DNA of 56,295 nucleotides from a virus. The stretch covers positions 1 to 56,295 of IMG/VR virus record IMGVR_UViG_3300020196_000044; one strand, written 5' to 3'. The notes below the pieces were generated by a model, which made no database searches, was not told the origin of the DNA, and saw only the letters and a program-made list of their open reading frames with translations. Below, in pieces: positions 32,501 through 41,434 of this stretch. Each line of letters starts with the position of its first letter. Positions within the stretch are counted from its first letter, which is position 1. A program made the position numbers and the translations under genes.

Positions 32501-32786
32501 TGATCAATATGTTTCTGAATTTAAGGTAGAAGATGTTGTAACTCTACTTGAGCATGATACTGTCAGTGGGTATAGCACCCCAGGGGATATGATCATTGCA
32601 CAAATAAGATTTGTCAATCAAGCATTCGTTCTAGATTTATATAAACCAAACTTTAATCAATATAACATTGATAATGGTCAAAATTCCACCCCTTCAGGGA
32701 ACTTAAATATTGACCCTAACGCAAAAGGATATATAAAGAAGAAGAGATCATTTACTATTGCTAAAGGAATCATCGGAGTAATTTAA
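29502..32786 (+). CDS. Beta-helix tail fibre / tailspike-like protein
   Basis: Encodes 1094 aa starting MALTRITSTVIKDSTITEGK. Residues about 60-260 carry fibre shaft strands with SIYFGEDSSTGIFSSSG and the hallmark RVGINKNNPQSALDVNGIIT, then GGTGLTSIGSPGQLV, all frequent in phage fibres. Residues about 580-820 look like a right-handed beta-helix of the pectate-lyase type: GFNSLFLTGGTYLVKRLAIP, LRDFVVDGNYNNN, CSFINLDIKNSIGDGIFAPN and RSINVENNLILGPDDEW. Such domains bind or cleave surface polysaccharide. No catalytic residues can be assigned. The C-terminus has another FVNGLEQTPVGDPDNY module like that ending the previous gene. Confidence 0.8.
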   Translation: MALTRITSTVIKDSTITEGKFDKPYLDSSNADIATQSITFQSSVNIRVGTGSNYFTANNNLVTISAPAAADTALNISLGNLLLSQGNLNVSNGNVATQTLKVKLGSQGAPSIYFGEDSSTGIFSSSGVINFSVSGVPKLQITSGDGIRLSTNKLLLSTIGTSFDRIAEYVTGTVGELRFGGVTDRLTLSVNDERVVYVSAVDDTNGEYPNSENRVGINKNNPQSALDVNGIITADGYSGIQLSNLPVIDPTRGGTGLTSIGSPGQLVRVKSTGDGYEFFTLNTGDVNNLASFLVSGNGSLFKIEARLTGDGGRFKFDLGIGKAASFLPTQRIKIFGINTLNISSYNKNDVTQNIYKNWASSIDNDPSFVSAQGSLGGGTRYTYYAALINFNTGVVSSLKQLKHSTTGTPTYVTNFDLSAFNENIYNSVSIRRPDSSHGILLYRYQNTAAVVKDRGGNIILNHTDKLNLIAILGQRDIGSATTTLFTYNDYGPYNRVTWGDANSDGSLNSKYLEIKTIPSSVAQGDIDTFGPYPGWSERTVYAVETGRYITINEPVPADVNFDATDKASSFLSNSTIQICHDDTKALEDAIASVIEKGFNSLFLTGGTYLVKRLAIPSKFALYGSGKSTIIKKQYFDTSYNRTSSPEFSRLYAPMWLRNPVKLNLDGTTTPSESQSQPVSNITLRDFVVDGNYNNNMRLGDSTSPASNCLLYAEASDNCSFINLDIKNSIGDGIFAPNSNKLSMQNTAVFDNSITYGTFDNPFNAVDCTVLKVSDCSFLSNPGPVDITTSEVVAFNSCIIRNSGTGLRIYGARSINVENNLILGPDDEWIPTTDLYDSDYNSVNITCYKSTGAGTQGPIKFTYLEEGIAKNLTNTILSTYVYQVNVDINGNENLSTTPLTYIPNGATQTISILQTSIYDINNGGVQIEIPGTAGIIPAPSGTALAAIPFRKTAGSVGLNYNYLVYFVNGLEQTPVGDPDNYIVTGVESYNVTTQTYSIKIDDQYVSEFKVEDVVTLLEHDTVSGYSTPGDMIIAQIRFVNQAFVLDLYKPNFNQYNIDNGQNSTPSGNLNIDPNAKGYIKKKRSFTIAKGIIGVI

Positions 32787-32790
32787 ACCA

Positions 32791-35700
32791 ATGGCAGAAA
32801 ATACTAATGTAAACAATAATGCTTCTGTTGTCGTAGTAGGAAGAACTGCACCAGTTCCTACTGGACAACAGACAGCAGAGAAGTCAATTCCAGTTGTTAT
32901 AGCAAGTGACCAAGAGGCGATTCCTGTTGAAGAACAGAATAAACAGCAATCAGAAGTTGCACTATCTCTTCTTGGAATACCAAGATCAGAAGTTGCATTA
33001 GGTATTTTTGCTGACGTTAATACTTATGATGTAAACCCATCAGAATGGACTGCTACTCCTGTACAGTTAACAACACTTCTCACCACTGATAAAGTAGAAT
33101 ATACAGGAATCCAAGGGCAGCAAGATTGGGGTCTTTCTCACGTAGCATCTGAAGCTGGAGCACATGTTGAAGCACCTGCCAATGAAAATGCTATTTTAAC
33201 TTCAAAACGTTTCTTTAGATATCAGCCTGGTCGTGTATCTGCTGGTACTTTTGGTGTTAAGTTTAGTAGAGCACCATACACATTCCTTTCTGCTGGAGAT
33301 ACGATCTTAACAGATGCCACAAAACAACATGCGGCAGCAACATGTCAAGTAAGAAATCCATCTATTAAAAAATATGGAGTATTTGATAAGTATGATGGTT
33401 ATTATTATGAAAGTATTAATGAAGGTCGTGGTGATAATTTCTGCTGTGTTAGAAGAACTCAATCTTTAATTCAGCAAAAATCAGAAGATTTCTTTTTCTC
33501 TACTGCAAATCCATCAGCAAATCCAAGACAATTTGATGGATCTAAAAACTCTACTGATTATGGGAATATGGAATTTGGTGGAGGACCAAAAAGATATGGT
33601 GGAAACGCTGTAATTTTAAGAGATGGTTTAATAAACATCCATGCTGGACTATTTGATCAATCATTACTTAAAGAAAAAAAAGAGATTCCAATCGTCAGCA
33701 CTTCTGGAACATCTTTAACAGTTGCTCCAATTGAAATTCCAGTTAGTGGATTTACATATAATAATGTAACAAGAAAAGCAACAGTAACAACTTCTGTAAG
33801 TCATAATTTGAATGAAGGTGATAGCGTATCTCTTAGAGATCTTTTAGTATCTTGTAATACTGGATCTAAATTATATCCAAACATGTATGCACAGGATACA
33901 TTTAGAATTGCTTCAGCCAACTCAAATGTAATCACAGTATTCATTGGTAAATCATTGTATGATAATGTTTTTAATCAAAGTTATGTAAGCGGGGGAACAT
34001 TATCTAAAGTTGCCTCTGCTAGTTTGACAGGTGCTTTTACTAATATAAGTTCATTTGTATATAATGGAACTTCTGGTGTTGCAAAAATCAAAACAACAAA
34101 TGCTACAACACCTCATGGTCTTCAGGAAGGGGACAAAGTACAAATTCAAGGAATTGCATTAAATGGTGGAATAACTTTTCCACAAACAAATAATCCTGAT
34201 ATTTACTATGTCAGAAGAGTCGTATCATTAGTTGAATTTGAAATTGGAATAGGAAAAGAAGCAGTATCTGGATTAGTACAAAATACTAATACCTATTCTT
34301 CTGGTGGTTCATTTAGAAAGTTAACTCCAACATTTGAAACTTCAAAATCAGTTACTGGATTTGATTATGATGAAGCAAACGGAACAGTACAAATTACTTC
34401 ATCTAATCACGGATATTCAAGTGGAGACAGGATTAAAATTGCAGACATTCTTACACTATGCACATATGGTCCAAAGACATATCCTGCTAAAAATGATTTA
34501 GATGTGTTTCCAATTTATGATGTAACTAGTAATCAGTTTTCATTCTACTTAGATACATCAACCATTGTTCACACTTATGTAAGTGGAGGAAGAGTAGTTG
34601 TTCAGGGACTAAGACCTGGATCTTCAATTTATGTTTACAAAAATGGTAAAACGATTAATAATACAGTAGATGGTGGAATTTATTTTGTTAAGAGTGTTGA
34701 TGGAAATAAAATTAGTTTAACTCAAGAACCATCCAATGGAGAAGATGCTTCAAATACATTTGGAGTTCAAAAAGTTACAGAATTGAATTTTGGAACAAAT
34801 GATTATAGAATGACTCCAACTGCAGCAGCATATAATCCAACTACTGGTATTATGACACTGACTGTAAATGGTCATGGAATGCAAACTGGAGATACAATTA
34901 AAATTGAAGATTATTCATTAGGATTTACTTGTGCTCTTGATAACTATCTAACGACAAAATATTATCCAAGACCTTCAAATTCATCTCCAGCAAATGGATA
35001 TCCAAGTTCTGATCCAGTAAGTGGTGACTTCATACCCATCACTAAAGTAAACGATAATCAGTTTACTGTTCAGGTATTATCGATAGTACCATCTAGTGAT
35101 ACTTCTGCACATACTTTTGTATCTGCATTGCCAAATTGTATTCTTAGAGGTGCTTCTGCTGGTCCACACATTGTAACTCCAGCACCATTTATTCTTCCTG
35201 GAACTGTAAAACATCAGTATAGAGGAACTGTTAATAGTTCTGATAAAGATATTGTTGAGACGTTGAATCCATATGGATGTTTCCCATATCGTTACATTTA
35301 TGGTCAAACTGATGATGATATTGTTGGATATATTTCTACTGATGTTAAGTTGACTACTTCTTCTGGTGCAGCAACAATTAAAGATGGAATTGATTATGTT
35401 AATAACAAACTTTTGAAAGATTGGATATACAACCATGTCCAACCAAGATATTGGAGTGTTTATGAGTATAGAGTTCCAAGATCTAGATTTAGTGGCGAGA
35501 AAGTAGACGGTCAAACGGAAAGAGATATTTTATATTCTGATGTTGTTTACAGTGAGGGTAAGAACCATTTCCCTGGTGAAGTTGTTGAAGATGCACAAAC
35601 TGGTGGTACAGAAGTAAGAACTTCCAATTGGAATCTTGAACCAGCAAACGTAACCATGTATAAGATTGAATACTCATGGTACGGTGCTGTTGGTGCATTG

Positions 35701-37050
35701 TTCCTTGCTTATGTTCCCCTTGATTCTGGTGAAGCAAGATGGGTACGTGTACATCATCTTAGAGCATCTAATCAGTTAAAAGTTGCTGCACTTGGCAATC
35801 CAACTCTTCCAATCACTTACATGGTATATGGAGGAGGAACAAACTTCTGTTATGGATATAAGAATGAAAGTAGGCAAATTAATTATATTGCTAATTCCAG
35901 TTCTTATTCAGAATTTATTGTTAAGTATGGTGCTTCTTACTACATTGATGGTGGAGATCGTGGCACTGTAAGATTATTCAATTATGGTGCTCCAGATGCC
36001 ACTAATGTATATGGATCTAAATCTTCATATACAATATTATCTTCTGCAAATAAAGGAGATGGAGGTGATGCTTTAGATCCATATCCATACATTGATCTGA
36101 CAGGTGCAACTGGTGTCAATGCACCAGCACTTGGAGGTGATCTTTCTTACTATATTAATGCATCTCTCGTTACTCCTTCTAGAGAACCAGGAGTAAAAGT
36201 AATTTGGGTTGATAATGCTCAAGAAAGAATTTACTTTAACAAACCAATTACTGTACAAGCAGGAACATATAAAATTATTGCGGATAGACCTAAGATTCTT
36301 CTGGGATTTGCATGTAGGGAGCAAATTAATGGGGTTAGAAATAGAGTTCAGATCTACCCAACAAAACTATCAATTGGGTCATCGGCAGTTACTACTATTA
36401 AATTAGTTAAAACTCCTATCTTCCAAACTAAAGATTCATTCTCTGGTGTGTTCAACACAACTTATACAATAGGTGCATCATTAGATATTGGAAGTATTGC
36501 AAAACCAACAAAATTAGACAGTGCTAAACTTTCAAATACTAGTCATCTTGCTGATGGTGCTAAAATTTATGGATATTTTAGAGGATTCTATGAAGGCAAT
36601 TCTGGAGCAGTAATTACTGTTCTTGGATTGCTTCAGAACATTGGTGGAAGTTATTTCTTCAATGCGTTGTCAAAAACTAACTTATCAATTAGTATTTTTG
36701 GTAACTTCTTGAGAGCAAATGAGTTCTATGAACCAAACCCAACATCAATTAATGCTTCCAGTTTCAATCCTTCATCGAGTCCATTAGCAGCATTATCTGC
36801 TATTGAAATCAGCGATGAGCAAAGAACTCCAATTCCTGGAACTGGAGTTCAGATTACAACATTGTTTGCTCCAGCATCTGGAGAACAATATGATCTTTCG
36901 CAATTCTTTGATTATAATAAAGATTACCTCTCCTTCCCATTAACTGACTTAGTAGACACATTGTATATTGTAGCAGAAACAAGTTCTGAGTATAACTCAA
37001 GTTCACCACATTCATTAATGTCTGCAGCACTTACCTGGGAGGAGCAGTGA
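32791..37050 (+). CDS. Giant virion structural protein with tandem HG-x-x-x-GD modules
   Basis: Encodes 1419 aa. Residues 1-180 hold QNKQQSEVALSLLGIPRSEV and RFFRYQPGRVSAGTFGVKF. Between about 330 and 790 there are four related beta modules, each beginning H-(N/G)-(L/Y/M)-x-x-G-D (SHNLNEGD, PHGLQEGD, NHGYSSGD, GHGMQTGD) and ending in a Y-V-S/T-GG turn. Around residues 950-1070 is a domain (TMYKIEYSWYGAVGALFLAY, GEARWVRVHHLRASNQLKVA, YYIDGGDRGTVRLFNYG) that is repeated in the next gene. A structural role is clear from context; the exact part (baseplate periphery or fibre) is not. Confidence 0.78.
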   Translation: MAENTNVNNNASVVVVGRTAPVPTGQQTAEKSIPVVIASDQEAIPVEEQNKQQSEVALSLLGIPRSEVALGIFADVNTYDVNPSEWTATPVQLTTLLTTDKVEYTGIQGQQDWGLSHVASEAGAHVEAPANENAILTSKRFFRYQPGRVSAGTFGVKFSRAPYTFLSAGDTILTDATKQHAAATCQVRNPSIKKYGVFDKYDGYYYESINEGRGDNFCCVRRTQSLIQQKSEDFFFSTANPSANPRQFDGSKNSTDYGNMEFGGGPKRYGGNAVILRDGLINIHAGLFDQSLLKEKKEIPIVSTSGTSLTVAPIEIPVSGFTYNNVTRKATVTTSVSHNLNEGDSVSLRDLLVSCNTGSKLYPNMYAQDTFRIASANSNVITVFIGKSLYDNVFNQSYVSGGTLSKVASASLTGAFTNISSFVYNGTSGVAKIKTTNATTPHGLQEGDKVQIQGIALNGGITFPQTNNPDIYYVRRVVSLVEFEIGIGKEAVSGLVQNTNTYSSGGSFRKLTPTFETSKSVTGFDYDEANGTVQITSSNHGYSSGDRIKIADILTLCTYGPKTYPAKNDLDVFPIYDVTSNQFSFYLDTSTIVHTYVSGGRVVVQGLRPGSSIYVYKNGKTINNTVDGGIYFVKSVDGNKISLTQEPSNGEDASNTFGVQKVTELNFGTNDYRMTPTAAAYNPTTGIMTLTVNGHGMQTGDTIKIEDYSLGFTCALDNYLTTKYYPRPSNSSPANGYPSSDPVSGDFIPITKVNDNQFTVQVLSIVPSSDTSAHTFVSALPNCILRGASAGPHIVTPAPFILPGTVKHQYRGTVNSSDKDIVETLNPYGCFPYRYIYGQTDDDIVGYISTDVKLTTSSGAATIKDGIDYVNNKLLKDWIYNHVQPRYWSVYEYRVPRSRFSGEKVDGQTERDILYSDVVYSEGKNHFPGEVVEDAQTGGTEVRTSNWNLEPANVTMYKIEYSWYGAVGALFLAYVPLDSGEARWVRVHHLRASNQLKVAALGNPTLPITYMVYGGGTNFCYGYKNESRQINYIANSSSYSEFIVKYGASYYIDGGDRGTVRLFNYGAPDATNVYGSKSSYTILSSANKGDGGDALDPYPYIDLTGATGVNAPALGGDLSYYINASLVTPSREPGVKVIWVDNAQERIYFNKPITVQAGTYKIIADRPKILLGFACREQINGVRNRVQIYPTKLSIGSSAVTTIKLVKTPIFQTKDSFSGVFNTTYTIGASLDIGSIAKPTKLDSAKLSNTSHLADGAKIYGYFRGFYEGNSGAVITVLGLLQNIGGSYFFNALSKTNLSISIFGNFLRANEFYEPNPTSINASSFNPSSSPLAALSAIEISDEQRTPIPGTGVQITTLFAPASGEQYDLSQFFDYNKDYLSFPLTDLVDTLYIVAETSSEYNSSSPHSLMSAALTWEEQ

Positions 37051-37053
37051 TCT

Positions 37054-40000
37054 ATGTCTTTTGATGTAAAGATTGGATACAATAGAAGAGCCGCATCTAA
37101 AATTGATCAAGTTGTCGTTCTTCAAGATGTTGAGGGACGCGAACTTACTGATGATGCAGGAGCGGAATTAATTACAACTGAGGAAGGATTTCTTTCTTCA
37201 GAATTAACAGCAAGCAAGGCATTATCGGTCGGTTTACCAGTTACTAAAAGAGAAGTCAACAAATTTTTTACTATTCTTTTTGGTGAAAAGTTTGAAGTTA
37301 AAAAAGTTGATACTAGTATTGGTGGAGATCCAAGTGTAAAGGTGATAGCACCAGAAGGTGCATACAAATACATAAGAGTTGGATCTACCATAGAAATTTC
37401 TACTGGAGAACCAATTACCATTAATGGTCAAAATGATGGTAATAGATTTGAATCATTTTTCGTTGATGCAGTAAAAGAAATTCCTTCAAACAGTTCTTCA
37501 AGTGGTAAACTTGAAGTTGTTTATACATTGAACACTGCTCCTACTTATGAAAGAGAAATCACTTATTTGAAAAGAGTTGTTACTAAAGAAAGAAGTGGTA
37601 TTCTGTTAGTTGAGGAACAATTTAGAACAACTAGTGAAGTTAGTACCAGTTTACTTGGAATTGATAGAGCAGAAAAGCAATTAGGATTATTTTCTAATGT
37701 ATCTACCTATGGATTAAATACTGATGATTTTGTTTTTTATCAAGATAATCCAAACACAGGACCAGGAGAGTGGTCAAATAGAATTACTGAATCTGGATTT
37801 AGACATGAACCAGCTACAGTAGAGCATATTAAAAATGAGGGAGCGTTGAGGGTTATATCTTTCCCTGTTCCATACAATTATCCATATCCTCCATTAACTC
37901 AAGATATTGTAGATGGTGTAGATGTTGCAGGTTACTATAGTGAAGAGGGATGGAGAAGATGGCAGAACTGGTTAAGTTTAGGTAAAGGTTTATATGAATA
38001 TTATCGTGCTAAAAGAAATGATCAGCAATTTTCTTCTGAGTTCAATTCAAACTATCAAAGATATGATAGATTTTTAACTAGATTTATTCCTTCTTTAAAT
38101 TTATATGATGATAATACGAATTATAGTGGAGTAAATTATAACAATTCTACCGAAAATTACTACACACGCATATCAGTTTGGACAGATACCTGGCATCAAA
38201 TTGTTGATGGATCAACTCTTAAAGATCCAGTTAATGATAATTACATTTCGTTTTCTTTTTTATCAAGTGAAGGTGGATCTGGTGCATTTATTTTAAGAGG
38301 AACAGGTACTTATATTGATTTGGGTGCTGGATCTGTAGATAATGAATCTGGATTGCCATTACCTGGAAATCCTTTATATGGAAAAATTGTTTTAAATCCA
38401 TATGAAGAAGATTGGAGAAACAGATCTTGGATTTCTGCAGATCCAGGTGGCGCTCCATCTCTTGAAGATTTCAGACCTGGATATGCACCAACTGGTGGGC
38501 AATTTGCTCTACTACAATCCAGACAAGCATTCAGGTATCAACCTGGACGTATCAGCGGATATACCTTTGGGACCAGAGCAATCATGGATAAAACCGAAGG
38601 TGCAAACTATGCTGAATGGGGAATCTTTAATGATTTTGATGAATATGTATTTAGAAGAGAGGGCGCAAACTTCTTCATTATTAGAAGAAGTACAATTAAA
38701 TACGAGCAGGGTAAAGGATCATACTTACAAGAACTTGGATTGACTGATGATAATGGTAACCAAGATACCAACTTTGTAACCTATTATAATAAAGAAATTG
38801 GTGGAAAAATCTATCAGTTCCAACAGATAAAACTTGGTAAAGAGAAGTTTAATGGTGATAGTTTAGATGGTAATGGACCATCTGGATATTTACTGACTAC
38901 TGATCAAATTACCATGTATAAGATTGAATTTGGTTGGTATGGTGCTATTGGTCTTAGATTATATGCATATATTCCTGTTGCTAATGGTGAAGCAAGATGG
39001 GTTGTAATTCATACATTTGTCATTGAAAACAAGTTGAATATCCCATCAATGGGAGATCCATTTTTTAAATTTAAATATGAAATGAGAATTGGTGGGGGGC
39101 AAGCACCTGATCTCACTCAACCACAGGTTCTTTATAAGTATGGTACATCAATGTATATTGATGGTGGAGATGAAGGAACTGTTAGTGTCTATTCTCAAAC
39201 ATGTGATGAGAAGTTGTTACCATCTAATGGTAGTGCAATAACTTTATTTGGTATATACCCAAAAAGTACAATTACAAGTGGAGACGGAACAAAGATTCCA
39301 AATAAAAAAATTATTATTCCAAGACAAATATCTATTACATCAAATGGATTTGCAGAATTGAGTGTTGTTAAATGTACTGCATGTAAAGGAAGTGGATTTT
39401 TATATCTTCCTAATATTACTGCTGGATTAAATGGTGATGTTAGAAAGATGAATAAAGTTGATGGTGTTTCTAATACATTAACTCTCGCACCAATTGAGAT
39501 AAACTTAAAAAATACTATCACTGCTAGTAAGTTAATCACGACAAATGATACAGATATTCAATACTTACGTATCGGTGATTATCTTTTAGATACTGATATA
39601 AATGGAAATATTATTACTGGAGTAACATCATCCAAAATAAAAAATATTTCTTTAGTTGGATCTGATTATGTTATTGAAGTTGATGATAATCAAACAGTTA
39701 GTGGTCCTTCTCCAAAAGTAGTATTTCAACCTAGATTTGTATTAGAATCTGAAAGATTGAGTTTAGGTTTATCTTATTCTGATGAATTTTCTAAAGTCAT
39801 TGCACCTAGAATTTACAATGCTTATCTTGGGAAGACAATAACTGGATCTAAACAAGAAACTATTAATTTACTTCAATATATTCCAAATGATTATCATAAA
39901 TTAGATTATGAAAGAGAATTTGATCCAGAAAAAATTACAGTAAGTAATACTGATTTAACTCCTGCATATTTCTTTGGATCTACTGGAACATTTGACGTTA

Positions 40001-41430
40001 GATTATCACAACTAACCAATGTTGCAGCATCTCCAAATGCAATTAATGGTCCAGAATCAACAATCAATTGGTTAAATACTTATAATTATGAATCTACAGG
40101 TCAAGTTGCAGATTTTGCAATTGGATTTACACCAAACAAACCATTATTTGATGTTGCTGGAGAATTGACTGGGTGGGAAAGACCAGATGGATCGGTTATA
40201 AGTGAATCTTTAAATGGGGTTCAAACTAATGTTACAATATTACCAAAAAGTGAAATGGTGTATCTTGAACAGCATCCATATGGAAAAGATGTTACTCTTG
40301 AAGGATTGGAAGCTGGGGAAAGTTGGTTATCTAGAGTATTACCATTTACTCAAGATTTTAGAATAGGTAGTCCAGCTGGAAGTTATAGTGGTGGATGTGC
40401 AGAAACTCGTCTCGCTAAAAATCCATCAACAGAAGTTGCAGTAGATGAAGTACAATCAACTGATTTGAATTCTATTCCGTTTAATGATTGGCAAGGATTT
40501 AATAATAATAACGAAAGATTGCTATATTTAGCATCTTCCTCATTATTCGTTAGATCTACCACTCCAATTATTTCTGGAACAGGAGATCCTGTCGGTGGAC
40601 AAGTTGGAGTAAGAGTAGGAACTGTATATATTCAAACTTTTTATGACAACAATGGAGTAAGTTATAAAGTTAGATTTACTACTAATCAAAAGAGTTATAA
40701 AACAGTTATTAATGGGCAGCTAACTACAATTTATGTTATTGGTATAAGTAATACATTAAAAAATGCAAAAACTGATAGTGGTCAAGCATTGATTACAACT
40801 AATGATTTTTTACTTGCCTACAATAGTGTAAGATTAAGAGCTCATTTTAGTGGTGATAAGTATGATGTACCAAATTCATATGATGTTGGTCCTGGTAGTG
40901 ATGGTATATTTGAATTTAATGCATTCCCATTATATCCTGTTGTGTTGATGAGAGATGGGACAAGTTTAAATTCTGCACAAGTCACTGATATTGATCCAGT
41001 TGGAAACGTAAAAGCATTTAATCCTCAGTGGAAAGTTAATTATAAGAGTGGTTTACCAAGAATACAATATGATGCTGGTCAAAATAATCAAACTGGTGAA
41101 ATTAATGCTCAGGGAGTGGGAAATAGAACAGAAACTCCACAAGGAGTTGATAGTTTAATACCATCTGCATTTCAACAAGCAGATAGATTATCTTCATCTC
41201 AAATTGATAGACAAGGTGATTCTTTATTGAGACCAGGCAGTACTTTGACGACCCTATATATTAATAACCAGACAAAAACATTTGATTTAACTGATATTTT
41301 TAACTTTGATAGAAAGGTAATTACTCCAGATATCGTGAATACTGAGGCGATATATTTTGTTGGTAAAGTATTAGATAATGCACCAAATGTTACGATACAG
41401 GCAAACATTACTTACGTAGAACAGTTGTAA
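37054..41430 (+). CDS. Giant virion structural protein, paralogous to the previous gene
   Basis: Encodes 1458 aa beginning MSFDVKIGYNRRAASKIDQV. It shares with the preceding protein the blocks EVSTSLLGIDRAEKQLGLFS, AFRYQPGRISGYTFGTR, TMYKIEFGWYGAIGLRLYAY, GEARWVVIHTFVIENKLNIP and MYIDGGDEGTVSVYS, so one arose from the other by duplication or both carry a mobile structural domain. The rest is beta-rich. The C-terminus (TKTFDLTDIFNFDRKVITPD) parallels the previous gene's YDLSQFFDYNKDYLSFPLTD, which suggests the last domain is homologous too. Four bases separate the two genes. Confidence 0.78.
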   Translation: MSFDVKIGYNRRAASKIDQVVVLQDVEGRELTDDAGAELITTEEGFLSSELTASKALSVGLPVTKREVNKFFTILFGEKFEVKKVDTSIGGDPSVKVIAPEGAYKYIRVGSTIEISTGEPITINGQNDGNRFESFFVDAVKEIPSNSSSSGKLEVVYTLNTAPTYEREITYLKRVVTKERSGILLVEEQFRTTSEVSTSLLGIDRAEKQLGLFSNVSTYGLNTDDFVFYQDNPNTGPGEWSNRITESGFRHEPATVEHIKNEGALRVISFPVPYNYPYPPLTQDIVDGVDVAGYYSEEGWRRWQNWLSLGKGLYEYYRAKRNDQQFSSEFNSNYQRYDRFLTRFIPSLNLYDDNTNYSGVNYNNSTENYYTRISVWTDTWHQIVDGSTLKDPVNDNYISFSFLSSEGGSGAFILRGTGTYIDLGAGSVDNESGLPLPGNPLYGKIVLNPYEEDWRNRSWISADPGGAPSLEDFRPGYAPTGGQFALLQSRQAFRYQPGRISGYTFGTRAIMDKTEGANYAEWGIFNDFDEYVFRREGANFFIIRRSTIKYEQGKGSYLQELGLTDDNGNQDTNFVTYYNKEIGGKIYQFQQIKLGKEKFNGDSLDGNGPSGYLLTTDQITMYKIEFGWYGAIGLRLYAYIPVANGEARWVVIHTFVIENKLNIPSMGDPFFKFKYEMRIGGGQAPDLTQPQVLYKYGTSMYIDGGDEGTVSVYSQTCDEKLLPSNGSAITLFGIYPKSTITSGDGTKIPNKKIIIPRQISITSNGFAELSVVKCTACKGSGFLYLPNITAGLNGDVRKMNKVDGVSNTLTLAPIEINLKNTITASKLITTNDTDIQYLRIGDYLLDTDINGNIITGVTSSKIKNISLVGSDYVIEVDDNQTVSGPSPKVVFQPRFVLESERLSLGLSYSDEFSKVIAPRIYNAYLGKTITGSKQETINLLQYIPNDYHKLDYEREFDPEKITVSNTDLTPAYFFGSTGTFDVRLSQLTNVAASPNAINGPESTINWLNTYNYESTGQVADFAIGFTPNKPLFDVAGELTGWERPDGSVISESLNGVQTNVTILPKSEMVYLEQHPYGKDVTLEGLEAGESWLSRVLPFTQDFRIGSPAGSYSGGCAETRLAKNPSTEVAVDEVQSTDLNSIPFNDWQGFNNNNERLLYLASSSLFVRSTTPIISGTGDPVGGQVGVRVGTVYIQTFYDNNGVSYKVRFTTNQKSYKTVINGQLTTIYVIGISNTLKNAKTDSGQALITTNDFLLAYNSVRLRAHFSGDKYDVPNSYDVGPGSDGIFEFNAFPLYPVVLMRDGTSLNSAQVTDIDPVGNVKAFNPQWKVNYKSGLPRIQYDAGQNNQTGEINAQGVGNRTETPQGVDSLIPSAFQQADRLSSSQIDRQGDSLLRPGSTLTTLYINNQTKTFDLTDIFNFDRKVITPDIVNTEAIYFVGKVLDNAPNVTIQANITYVEQL

Positions 41431-41434
41431 TAAG

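Noticed and set aside
35077-35737. Minus-strand frames of 82-145 codons in the structural gene
   Set aside because: Composition is a shadow of the plus-strand gene, with no promoter or start signal.
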